Source of the DNA: Ligula intestinalis | Lineage: Eukaryota; Platyhelminthes; Cestoda; Diphyllobothriidea; Diphyllobothriidae | NCBI GenBank assembly: GCA_036362985.1 | Contig: JAYGXS010000001.1 | Span: 35,944,847-36,008,846, forward strand | Length of the DNA: 64,000 nt | Reading direction: 5' to 3' | In this document: piece by piece, positions 44,515 through 54,170 of the stretch | Numbering within the stretch: the first letter of the stretch is position 1 | Layout: each line of letters begins with the position of its first letter | The notes under the pieces: model-generated | What the model saw: only the letters and a program-made list of their open reading frames with translations | What the model was told of the DNA's origin: nothing | The model's database searches: none | Translations under genes and position numbers: made by a program

Positions 44515-45121
44515 GTAGAAGAAGTACTTTGGAAAACGGTGGTTTATTGTGGTTAAATTTACGCAACTGGCTCACCAGGTCGTCGTTAGGCGAATGGAAA
44601 TTTTACGAAACAGTTAATGCAAAATGACGGCTATCAGAAGCTTATATAGTGGGTCAGGGTAATAGTCGATAATAGTTATCCGCATGTATTTACTCGGTCA
44701 GTGGATAAAATTACTTGTCACCCTCATGTAATTAGGCGGTCGGTCGGGAACTAATTGTCGACCGCATTTAATCGTGGTGGCTGGTTTTTGCTTCCTCTGT
44801 TCCGTAGAGGCTGCCGTCTCTTTCATACTTCCCTGAGGTTGATGTATATGCATACACTAGAAACTGAACACCAGTTTGCTTGGGAAGAAACTTGCATTGT
44901 TGGCTCTTGCCCATACAAGAAAGGCCGCGAGTTTTTAGAATTCATCAGCTCCGACGACTCATGCATCAACAGGCACATCGAATATTACTCTGACCCACTA
45001 TAGAAGCTTCTGTTAGCCAGCATTTTGGATTAACTGCTTCGTACAATTTCCATTCGTCTGGTGAGCCAGTGGTGAAAATTTAACCACAATAAACCACCGT
45101 TTCCCAAACTACTTCTTCTAC
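44515..45121. mobile_element. Penelope-like fragment between ~130-bp inverted arms
   Basis: The left arm (44515-44660, starting gtagaagaagta) and right arm (about 44990-45121, ending tacttcttctac) are inverted copies. Shared blocks are ggtggtttattgtggttaaa, ctggctcacca, gaatggaaat, agttaat, agaagctt and tatagtgggtcag. Between them, on the + strand, is the C-terminal end of a PLE protein. The layout repeats that of 1-606. Confidence 0.8.
44845..45003 (+). pseudogene. Penelope-like element C-terminal fragment
   Basis: Encodes LETEHQFAWEETCIVGSC, then GREFLEFISSDDSCINRHIE, ending at TAG 45001-45003. This is the conserved stretch at the C-terminus of PLE GIY-YIG proteins (H-x-F/W, then REFLE, then S-INRHI). 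The RT and the GIY-YIG catalytic part are missing. The arms' own sequence supplies part of the 5' and 3' context. Confidence 0.75.
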
Positions 45122-45887
45122 TGAACATTACATGCTGTTTGTGGTGTGCTCTACCGTTCAGTTGGGTTTGGTTTATCAAACGTACCTTTATCTTTGATTG
45201 TACGCTAGTAGACTACACATTTGAAATGACCTATCTGATAAAAATAACTACCCAGCATCTAGCTATGGGGATCAATGCGTGGTTACCCTTCTATATTCAA
45301 ATAACCACGGAAATATTCTCATGAAACTTTCTTATTGAATTATGTGTCTATAAAATGACTTTACTATTGTATATTTCGGGCGAAGCCCTCAAAATCATCT
45401 TAAATCAGTATAACCTTTTTCAATTGGTGAATAGAATAAATCCTTTGAAAAACGCCGCTATTTTATTTTAGTTAGCTTTGATCTGCCCTGCTTATGATAA
45501 TTTGGTGATTCTCCTCCGTGCAAACTAAAATTATTTTACAAAAATAGCCGAGAATTAGGTAGGCGTTTGAAGTAAGGCACGCGTTTCAATGGTTGCATTA
45601 TTCCATGAATAATAAAATCCCTATAAAAGTTTGACGTTGAGAGAGAGAGCGAGAAGAAATAGAAGGGAAGGCTAATTAAGACACCCGCAGCTTTTGAGGA
45701 CGAGGTGGGATTAAGATACCCTGGAAAAGGTTAAGAGGTAACCACATTTACAGTAACGTTGTTTGTTCGCTTTTAAACGGACATTCTTCAATTAACATTC
45801 GTTATCGAAGCTGACCTCACCTCTACAAAGAGCTCAGTGCTCTTTATCCTTGTGTATGTCGCGGTTTCCGGTGATACAATAAATTTG

Positions 45888-46192
45888 TATTCAGTTGACC
45901 CAATTGTAAAAAAAATTGCGGCTTTGCTCAGAGTCGAAACCAACACAGCAGGGGGGGGGCTTTTGCGCAGTCAACGCTCTACCATTGAGTTACGAGGCTC
46001 ACCGTGGGCCGTTAATTTAATCAAAATTCTGCTTGTATGGAATCCACCGTTGCGGAACAGCAAGCTGATTGCCCTGGTAGGATTTCCTAAGCAATCATCT
46101 CGAATCCACCAGAATGACTACTAGGCTAACTTAATTATTAGGAGGGTTTTGCAGATTTGAATAATTCGTCAAATCCTTCTAATAATTAAGTT
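45888..46192 (-). repeat. SINE A copy 8
   Basis: A box visible as gctctaccattgagttacgagg; B-box region degraded; body through gatttcctaagcaatcatct. It ends in a small hairpin: cttaattattaggaggg at about 46131 and the inverse ccttctaataattaag ending at 46192. Confidence 0.8.
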
Positions 46193-46894
46193 GATATTGG
46201 CTACCGGCGAGTACCACCTACCTCCTACAACAATGCTGTCATCGGTTGATTCTTGTCTTATCTTCGGTTGAAGCTAACCAAATGGGGAGCATTATTTTTG
46301 AATAGTGTTTCTTGACTATAGTGATCTGGGAGTACGCGTTGATGAACAAAAAGATTATTCCGGAAGGGCTTTTGTCAGAAGTAATGCAGGCCAAACCACC
46401 GCGTCTTTCAGGAACCGTGACACCTCTTTTAAATGCGAGAAGTAGACTTGAGACGCTCGAAGACTGAATGAGTGTCTGCAGTCATTGTTATAAGGCACGA
46501 CGTTGCATCCGTCGGAAGTAGTGAGTCACTGACCCGAATGCTATTGACAACGAGAGTTTCTGCAGCATCCCCTCTAGTGTCTTCTCACTGACCGTTTTTG
46601 ACTAGCAAGGCGAATTCAAGACGACTGTGTGTGAACACAGGTGCAGTGCCCGGCACAACTAAGGCCACGTTTACGCGTGTCATTCGCAAGCTGGGCCCTT
46701 CCCGCAAAAACTTAAAATATAAGAGCTGTGGATCACTAACCGGGAAAAACCACGGCAATGGTCTTCGTCTAAGAGAACACAAGGCTTTCTCATCGGGACA
46801 CAGTCCTCTAAACCACGACCCTATCTAGTTTTCTTACAATAAATGTGTGTTGGCGTTAGCAACTAATATTACAAATGCTACTTATACCACTGTT

Positions 46895-47200
46895 TGTGCT
46901 ACTACTACTACAACTACAACAACTACTACTCCTCCTACTCCTCCTCCTCCTCCTACTACTACTACTACTACTACTAAAACTACTACTACCACTACTGCTA
47001 CTTCTACTACTACTACTACTTATACTACTAATACCACCACCACCACTAATATCACTAGCTCACAATACTTTCACTACTAACATTGCTTATATTGCTACTT
47101 CTACTACTACCACCACTCATACTGCTACTACTTCTACTACCGCTTATATTTATACTACTGCAGCTGCTCCTACCACTATTACTACTACCGGAGCATCCGC
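46895..47200 (+). repeat. ACT/CTA triplet microsatellite
   Basis: About 300 bp of imperfect act/cta/cct triplets. Open frames across it encode only poly-Thr, poly-Leu or poly-Ser tracts and are not genes. Confidence 0.95.
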
Positions 47201-48175
47201 TTTGTCCGATAATGATACTGAAGATGAAAATAATGATTACTTCCACTCCCCAAATTTACTGCTCTGGAAGGATTTTATTCGCAACCTTAATCTCATGCGG
47301 TTTTACGCTGCTCTCTTACCGTCTTTCGATGAATGGTTGTGGTTTGTGTTTATATCTTGCATTCAATTGATGAACCTGCTCGCGCGTTCTTACTTCACTA
47401 GGGGCTTCAGCTGTGTCATAATTTTTGACCGGAACGCATGTTCCATCTTTACAACTTTTGTGTATTGGGGTTCAGATATCCGCTAACGTAAACGAGAGAG
47501 GCCTTTAAGGTAGGAGGTGTCACACTCGCGGCTCTTAGTCTGTTGTGGTAGATTACAAGCTCCAGAATTGATTCAAGAGGATGAAAAACGCTGTACGTGC
47601 TAAACAGTATCCTTCACTGCTCCCTCTCCCGTCACGTTTATCTTGAATGCTTGCTTGGCATCCACTGTAGGTGAGATCAAATCAGATGTCGGGACTGGCG
47701 TGCTAACCGCCACAACCCCCTCCCCTCCCCCTGCAACGACGTGCCTACCACGCCTATATGATTCCGTTTTACCCTAACAACGTCACAGCCCGATTTTCGC
47801 TCCTAACAGGATATATACGTATGTACAAGCATGCATTTTGTGTGCCATCAAATGAAGTAAGGCTGTTATTTACTACATCCCACCGAAATTAACGACCGTT
47901 AACAGGTGTATATAAAAGTATCCGAGACATGCCGTCAATTTTCTCTGACAAGCCGTAGGCAAAAGATGTCCGATCATCTCCTATCTATTGAGCAGAATCG
48001 ATGAAAAGAAAAACTTGAAACGGAACGGACAGAAGATTATATGTTTTCTTAAAATTGTCATTGATATTCTGTCAGTCTGATTTGCTTTTGTTATCTTACA
48101 ATCGAGCCTAGAAGTAAAAAAAAGTGTACTGAAAACTGCTCCAGTATGCACAGAAAAGTAAGTTCTTTTATTTTC

Positions 48176-48196
48176 AGCAGCAGCAGCAGCAGCAGA
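48176..48196 (+). repeat. (CAG)n microsatellite
   Basis: Six to seven CAG units in intron 6. Confidence 0.9.
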
Positions 48197-48969
48197 AGAA
48201 ATATTTTATTTTGAAAGTTTTAGTAAGCACGTAGAATATACTCCTTATTTACGGTCAATCATCTGAAGCCAGTGATAATCGTAAAGTGGTAATTAGCACT
48301 TCAAGAAAGATCTGAATCTCATCGTAATCAAAGTCCCAAAATAATTACAAAGAACTGTGGTGGAAGGAAATTTCTCTGAGCCTCAAAAATGGTACGTTTC
48401 AATTGCACTCGACAATTACATTTAAAGTTACCAGCCACTGACCGGCATGTCCGCACTTGAGCTTACGAAATATCTTTCTCCTGTGACCTCCCAATCGGCC
48501 TTAGTCCAGTGTAAATTAAGCAATGTATTAACAGAAGAAACAACTTTTAATTCTTGTGAAACCGGGTTGGAATACATACTCAAAATTTGGTTCTTTGGTT
48601 ATAGCCACTTATTACATTGTACGTGATATAGAAGCATATATATAAATACATCAGAAAAATTTGTAAAACGATTATTTGCCACCGTAATGATCCTTTCGCT
48701 GCTTTATCCGTTCGGTCCCTTTGCTTGAACAGGCTTCCTCTTCATCCAAAACTTAAGTTTACCTTGTACGCCCGATTTTCACTTTTTCGTAATTTTCGCT
48801 TGTGCTAAACAATGTAATATTCCTTGATGAATCGTAATATGCCGTATTGCGAAGAACAAACAGTATTTTATTGCTGTAGGACTCTGGGGTCCGCAGTTTG
48901 GGCTGCGTTTGAGTAAAAGGGAGTTACTTTAAAAAACCTTGAGTTTCATGAGCCAGACCACCTACTGTT

Positions 48970-49390
48970 TATACAGTATGGCTCAGAATTCGTGTAACAT
49001 GTCGTCATATGCGGAAGATAGATACTCTCGATAATCGCCATTGAGTAAGGTTGTTATACTCATTATCGTATAGTCTGAAGTCATTTCAGTCAGAGGATGC
49101 CCGCTTTTTAATGAGCTCCTTTCTGACCACTGACGAAACGTTTGTACTGTAAAAAGTAGCTACTAAAGTATTTTACATTTTTGTCATTGATTTTGACTGC
49201 CTTTTTGAATTCAAATATACTTTATGCGAAACATAACCGGAAAAATTGCTTCTCAAGTTTGAGGAAGTAAGAATTCCGGGCTTAGAATGATAGATCATTT
49301 TTGCTCACCGGGGGCCGGCGCCGATTAGCGAGAGAGTATCCTTTTTCGCATATGTCGGCATGTCACACGAATTCTGGGCCGTACTTTATA
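48970..49390. mobile_element. Inverted-repeat element IR3, short copy
   Basis: The left end with cagaattcgtgtaacatgtcg and catatgcgga and the right end (49345-49390) with cgcatatgtcggcatgtcac and gaattctgggccgtact are inverted. Interior sequence (ctgacgaaacgtttgtactg, tgtcattgattttgactgcc) matches 56940-57040. It lies ~70 bp upstream of exon 7. Probably a non-autonomous DNA transposon. Confidence 0.65.
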
Positions 49391-49459
49391 TATGTACAAG
49401 CACTCATTCTGCGTGTAAAAATCCTGACAAGCCGGACTTGTGTTATTCTGTTCTTGTAG

Positions 49460-49630
49460 AAAAATCCCGCCGTGGACTTGGGCACCTTTATTCCTGCTCC
49501 AGGTCTGATCAACGCAAGTGCTCTTGAGCTTGCCGCTTCCTGTATGGAGATTGCTGTCGTCAGCGGCAGAAATGCTGCTCTGCTCATTAGTACCCAGTCT
49601 GCCAAAACGAAGCCCTCAGGGGAAGTGTAA
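49460..49630 (+). CDS. PCYOX1: Prenylcysteine oxidase 1-like, exon 7 (C-terminus)
   Basis: Residues about 426-481 and stop. The acceptor is gttcttgtag at 49459, phase 0, continuing directly from WLAYPKYAPL of exon 6. It encodes DLGTFIPAPGLINASALELA, then MEIAVVSGRNAALLI, ending at TAA 49628-49630. This matches the family's C-terminal Y-x-N-G/A-IE-x-A-A-S-AMEMSAIAAHNAALL helix, which contacts FAD. NAS is a potential N-glycosylation site. No AATAAA is visible in the first ~350 bases after the stop. Confidence 0.92.
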   Translation, partial: KNPAVDLGTFIPAPGLINASALELAASCMEIAVVSGRNAALLISTQSAKTKPSGEV

Positions 49631-50082
49631 TTCGATTTACACAGAGCTCTCGGTGTTGGCCCTATTTTAGAATTTTTTGATCTTACTTTGTACGACTATT
49701 CTTGTCTGATTTTTCCTCTATTCAACGTGCCTTTTTTGTATGACATCACGCCAGAGTGGACATTATTCAAATTGATTCTTCCAACGACAATGTTCTGTCT
49801 TCTTTTTCTACCGAACAACGCTTTTTCTTTCCTAGTACCGTATTTTCTGAGCTATAGAGCGCACAAGATTTTAAGGCGCAGTGACAATGAATGGGTTATT
49901 ATCTAACTTTATTCCTATCTAAAGCGCACCGACCTATTAGGCGCATTAAGGGAAACAGAACAGTCATATAAATCAGTGCGGGTAATAAGGCGCAATATCG
50001 TTTTTTTTTCGGAAAATTAAAGGATTTTAAGTGCGCCTTTTAGCCCTAAAAATATAGTATGTGACTTATACCGTGATATATG
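49631..50082. other. 3' flank of the PCYOX1-like gene
   Basis: Probably 3' UTR at its start. No canonical AATAAA was seen; gaaaattaaagg near 50013 contains ATTAAA. The short frame 49688-49906 has no recognised domain. Confidence 0.35.
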
Positions 50083-50543
50083 CACTGTGTTCCAAAACAA
50101 TGTGTACGCATTTTGAACAATTGTAACCTTAATGTTTATTATTATTTTATCATTATTTTATTTTGAACAATTGTCACCTTAATGTTTATTATTATTTTAT
50201 TATTATTTTATTTATTTCAAAAATGTCAAGGTATTTAGATTTTTCATTTAATTGTTTTTCCACTGCATTTTTGACTATATTTTAAATAATTGAGAAAAAG
50301 AGAAGCCATTGAAGGTGAATGCCCCCAAATCTGAATGGAATTGTTTCATGGTGTGTGCGATTCCATTGTTTCACGTTGTCAGCAGTGGCTGGATTAAATG
50401 GACGTCATTTTAAGAACATGCAGTGAAAAAAAAACAATAAAATGATACTTGTAAGTAGTTTATATTTTTCGAATAATACAATTACGATTAAAACCAAATT
50501 TACAATTATTTTAAATGTGTGTGCATTTTTTCTGGACACCCTG
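50083..50543. mobile_element. Mariner-type MITE
   Basis: The right end, read inward, is CAGGGTGTCCAGAAAAAATG, a classic mariner terminus, followed by TA at 50544-50545. The left end (cactgtgttccaaaacaatg) is a diverged inverted copy. The arms extend about 45 bp, to aattgtaacc and aatttacaatt. There is no transposase. An internal ~53-bp direct duplication (attttgaacaattgtnacc and following) lies at 50110-50215. Confidence 0.75.
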
Positions 50544-50545
50544 TA

Positions 50546-51089
50546 TATTGACACTGTTCTCAGGACTGACTAAACATCATACTCTACGTTGGGATTTTTT
50601 TGTAAAAATGTGCAGTGGATTATGGTGGCCTAGCCTCTTGATTTACACCATGGGAACGACGTTTGAACGCGAACCTCTATGTGCTTAAGGGGATTGGGTT
50701 TTCCACATGGCCATGGAGGGTAGCCGACGGCCTTCCTGACGACACGAAATTTCCTGTTCTTTCGAAACCTTTGAATTGCGGAAGGCCTGATCGCTCCCAC
50801 ATAGACTAAATGGCGGTTTTCTATCCTCTATCGTCCGCTTTTACAGTGTCAGTAGAAGTTGAATCTAGCCCTCGTATCGCCCTCTTAGTGTTTGTATTAC
50901 AATAACTAAATTTACAGGCTCGCACATCAGTATGAGGGACTGTACCATTACCAGTACTAATACTGCTACTGAAGAGGCGACGACTTACGCATTGGTGAGA
51001 TCATAGTAAAAGAATACCCCCCCGTATTCACCTGGGCCCGATATCATGAACAGGTCAATAAGACTGGCCGAGCCACCCCTGGGCATGTT
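50546..51089. other. No recognised gene
   Basis: Spacer between the MITE and repeat R2. No supported feature. Confidence 0.35.
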
Positions 51090-51260
51090 GCTGCACCAGG
51101 CTCGAATTCCAGCTGATTTGGAATGTCACAGACGCCACATGTAAAAGAAACCATTGCAGCCTGATTCTCCGTCCTACTCCACATAAACACGTACTTGGCT
51201 GACTGCGCGGTCCGAATTATCCCGTCAGTTGGCAATTTTCTTAGCCACAGCTTTTAAGGC
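51090..51260 (+). repeat. Dispersed repeat R2, copy 2
   Basis: Matches 28395-28590 in agaaaccattgcagcctgat and attatcccgtcagttggcaa. Confidence 0.7.
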
Positions 51261-51477
51261 AGTGCAATGTTTTCGAGCGTATGCGATTGTTTTATTTCGA
51301 GGAAGGTGCGTTGTACCGATGATCTTACTTTATATTTCCAGGCCCCAGCTACCGTCCTAGCTGGTCAGTGGACTTCTACTAACAAGGACTTGTTTTCTCT
51401 GATGCGGAGACTAGGGAGAAGGGTTTCACGCGTCCCCCGAATTTTCGCGTTCCTAGAAAGTTGCTTTGCATTCTCAG

Positions 51478-51656
51478 CCACATGTATTTGTGTTGCTTCC
51501 TTACGGTTTTCAGTTTATAGTTTATTGCATCTTCAGCCTTTCCAGATTGCTAGCAGTACTGAGAGGTCGGTACAAATTTAGGCCCAGGAATTTCATCGTT
51601 GGCAATCAAACTTTCCCACATCCCAAATATTTTGCATGGAATGCGAGCTATATCCT
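51478..51656 (+). CDS. Possible exon of an unidentified membrane protein
   Basis: A candidate acceptor tttgcattctcag precedes 51478; a second (gcctttccag) would start the exon at 51546. The frame reads GRYKFRPRNFIVGNQTFPHP and FAWNASYI. It ends in phase 2 at GTAAAT (51657) and joins 51693 after a possible 36-nt intron. Not recognised as a known family. The alternative is that all of this is non-coding. Confidence 0.25.
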
Positions 51657-51692
51657 GTAAATTAGACTTCCGTAACCGCGAGAGGTTCGCAG

Positions 51693-51933
51693 GCCTAAAC
51701 CTTTTGAGTTGCTACTTTTTGGATTTATCGCCGGCACTATTTGCCAAGTTAGCGAAGTTTTTTTACTCAGTCTTCGTATCCCACTGGAATGTATGGAAGC
51801 CAAAAAAGACTACCGCGCAATGTATCGCCGTCACTCCTGCGGAATTCAGTCCTCTCTCTTTAATTTACTGAAACAGTTCTGCCACAGTTTGGGTGAATGG
51901 TTGTTGTTTACCGCATGTCTCGCATACACTGAG
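51693..51933 (+). CDS. Possible exon, hydrophobic segment
   Basis: Follows the candidate 36-nt intron in the same frame and ends at a good donor, GTGAGT at 51934. It encodes ELLLFGFIAGTICQVSEVF followed by LRIPLECMEAKKDYR, then NLLKQFCHSLGEWLLFTACL. The G-x-x-AG...PLE pattern faintly recalls a mitochondrial-carrier odd helix, but the expected basic residue after PLE is missing, so no family is claimed. Confidence 0.25.
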
Positions 51934-53149
51934 GTGAGTGTCTCCCTCCTTCGTCTGACACTCTATTCTTCAGTGGACGCAGCTTGTTTATCTAAATATG
52001 CATGTAATCTCCATGGAATTGACATACCAATGTCCAACTGTCCGCTTGAGTAAATGAGAAAGCCCTAGCATACAATCCTACGGGTATTAATTGATCTCCG
52101 GTGCAGTTTGATTTACTTGCAATATTCGAAGATGACGTCACTGTGTGGTTGACCTATTTTATGTGATTTGCTAGAAGCGACGACGCCCACAGGATGCTCA
52201 GTGACGTGGTGCGCAGGTCGGTGGCCTGGCTGGGTGAATTAGTTTATAACGAGGCAAACGTACGCAGGACCTACTGACCTCTCCTCTTCACCCCCCCACC
52301 CACCTTTCTCTAGCAATGTACAGACGGTGGAGGGAAGAGCGGAGGCATTGACCTGCGAAACCCGAGGTCTCGTCTACCATTGCCACACGCGACAGGCTTC
52401 CCACTGCGTGCACTAGGCTGCTGCGAGGGTGTCATAGAGGCCATATTGCGAGGGAGCTATATTCCAGCGCGCTAGCTTTATCATAGCCAGGAATACGCAG
52501 ATTTTTGGTAATTCACTCCGCGCAGGCAAGCATGTGCCAAAGCTTACCGCTGCCATCGAGTACACATTGGCTGGCCGCCCACGCCCGTACATTCAGCCAA
52601 TCTGTCTGACCAAACACCGGTCAATGCCGACTCAAACAAAGGCCGCTCCAGACGCCGTTGTATTTACCGCGGTCACCTCAATTCAGGAGCGGCGCTCTAG
52701 CTGGCGGTCGCTCGCTCGTCTGATAGTCAAATTACTCTTACCTATTCTTCATTCCTTCTATGCAGATTAAACTGGTCCTATCTTTTCCTTTCTAAGAAAC
52801 CGGGTTTGAAGATTGCCGTTGCTATGGTATAACTTACTTAAAACCCCGCGATAGGTTCCTCGACGGTGGCCCCAATCTCCCATTTTCTATGCCACAATCG
52901 AGTGAGAAGAGTCATGGACCGGAGCTTTGGCTACTTTTCCTAATAAGAGGAAATAGCGCATTTTCGATTTCTTTGCTATGATAGTTCCCAGTCTTAACAC
53001 CACCAATGTCTTACCTCGGAATAGGACTTTTTGGACTTGATAAATCCACACATCGGACTCTCTAAATCTTACCATGTATTTCCTCGTACACCGGACGCAC
53101 GTTCTTCGATATGGTGAAATATGGACGCTACAGTTGCCAGGGCGATCCG
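51934..53149. other. No supported gene
   Basis: Includes a GC-rich stretch (52180-52730) and the antisense frame 52887-53345, which runs into the PLE and is not believed. No further exon of the candidate above could be identified. Confidence 0.35.
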
Positions 53150-53348
53150 TTTCAGTTTGGTGTTTAAAGAAACCAAACCGACCGACATGTGCAGCCACGC
53201 GCACTCCATGCTGACGCAAGTAACCCTCAGCGTAGGCGGTTGGGAGCGAGAAAACTAGCACGACGATATTGGATGTCACAGTCGCAATTTTGGCAACCAA
53301 TGTATACGCAAACGAGAGAAGAAGCCACATCCAACTGGCCCACAAGTT

Positions 53349-53974
53349 TGGCGAGCTCTGCCGTACGTGAAGAATGTATCGGAAGCGGTCAGCCGCCTAC
53401 TCGCCCCACTTGGAGTTGGAGTTGCGCAGAGGCCAGAAGCAGCCATCAGGCGCCGGGTCATAAGACCGAAAGACCCACTGCCATGGCAGGAAACCGCTGG
53501 AGTCGTTTACCAGATCTGGTGCAGTTGTGGAAAAAGCAACTACTTCGGAGAAACCGGAAGATTACTCCAGACGCGAATGGCCGAGCATGCAGCGGCGGTG
53601 AGGAAGAAAGACGCCAACTGTCAGGTTGAAGCTCACTCGGCGGGACCTGGTCATATCTTCAAGCTTGACGAGGCCAAAATCCTCGCAAGAGGTGACAACC
53701 ACGTGAGCCGCTAGCTGCTGGAGTCATGGTTCTCAGGCCCCCAGTCCATCAACAAGCGCAACAATTTGGCGTTTCCATACGGTGTACTGAGAAGTTTTCT
53801 GAGCAAGAGAAGGGTCGAGCGCAGTAACAACTTTAACGACAGCGGGCATAATGTCACGCAATTATCAGACCCGCATTCGACCTTGACAGGGCAATTGGGA
53901 CAATTAGTTAGTCGAACGCGAAGTAAAAAGCCAGTACCGCATCAATTAAGACCCAAGCGGTGGCTACAGAAGTG
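53349..53974 (+). pseudogene. PLE GIY-YIG endonuclease domain
   Basis: Frame text: YVKNVSEAVSRLLAPLGVGV and RPKDPLPWQETAGVVYQIWC with the linker Cys pair (CSCG). YFGETGRLLQTRMAEH follows, carrying the GIY-YIG-like catalytic Tyr/Arg region, then CQVEAHSAGPGH and the FKLDEAKILARGDNHVSR block. A TAG stop at 53713 replaces the expected residue before LLESWFSGPQSINKRNN, after which the frame continues to 53974. One stop in otherwise clean sequence suggests a fairly young copy. Confidence 0.85.
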
Positions 53975-54059
53975 AATATTTATCACACACGCGGATGACC
54001 ACTATGAACTATCAATACCACGCAACCTGTGCATGTTTCAACCCTATCTGCGCATGACC

Positions 54060-54150
54060 ATGAATATGTTACCATCACTTATGATTAAGGATTCCCGACG
54101 GAATCCGAAACGTCAGGCAAATAAGACTCCTGTTCCAGTGATCGCGTCCT
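54060..54150 (+). ncRNA. PLE tail with conserved hairpin and GAAAC (hammerhead-like)
   Basis: The hairpin GGATTCC-CGAC-GGAATCC (54089-54106) is followed directly by GAAAC (54107-54111) and preceded by ATGATTA. The same arrangement stands at 42725-42742. Diverged forms stand at 17260-17277 (minus) and 17353-17370. It resembles helix II plus GAAA of a hammerhead. Against the consensus CUGAnGA, positions 3 and 8 read A and U. Function is unproven. Confidence 0.45.
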
Positions 54151-54170
54151 ATTCTTCTGAGTTTCAAAAC

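Larger units (their letters stand above)
38152..49459 (+). other. PCYOX1-like intron 6
   Basis: About 11.3 kb, GTAAGA to TTCTTGTAG. It contains SINE A copies (38441, 39209, 42402, 42606, 45888), an inverted pair of LTR-like repeats (40444-40920, 43112-43597), SINE B (41310-41613), a PLE fragment with inverted arms (44515-45121), an ACT-type triplet tract (46895-47200) and an inverted-repeat element (48970-49390). The stretches 39480-40430, 41620-42390, 43610-44510, 45130-45880, 46200-46840 and 47490-48960 hold nothing recognised. Confidence 0.75.
53150..54170 (+). mobile_element. Penelope-like element, 3' part with tail
   Basis: It contains the linker, the GIY-YIG endonuclease and the 3' tail with the conserved hairpin. 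The RT is missing, so it is 5' truncated. The tail at 54060-54150 is shared with the solo tails at 17176-17420 and 42683-42825, tying those to the PLE family. Confidence 0.85.

Noticed and set aside
46598..46828. 76-codon frame at 46598-46828
   Set aside because: Open on both strands with no domain and no splice context.
46847..47486. Open frames of 77-203 codons
   Set aside because: They run through the ACT/CTA triplet array and encode poly-Thr, poly-Leu or poly-Ser. The non-repetitive end (47215-47486) has no recognisable domain.
52887..53345. 152-codon minus-strand frame
   Set aside because: It overlaps the Penelope-like element in antisense and has no recognised domain. The + strand PLE reading is the supported one.
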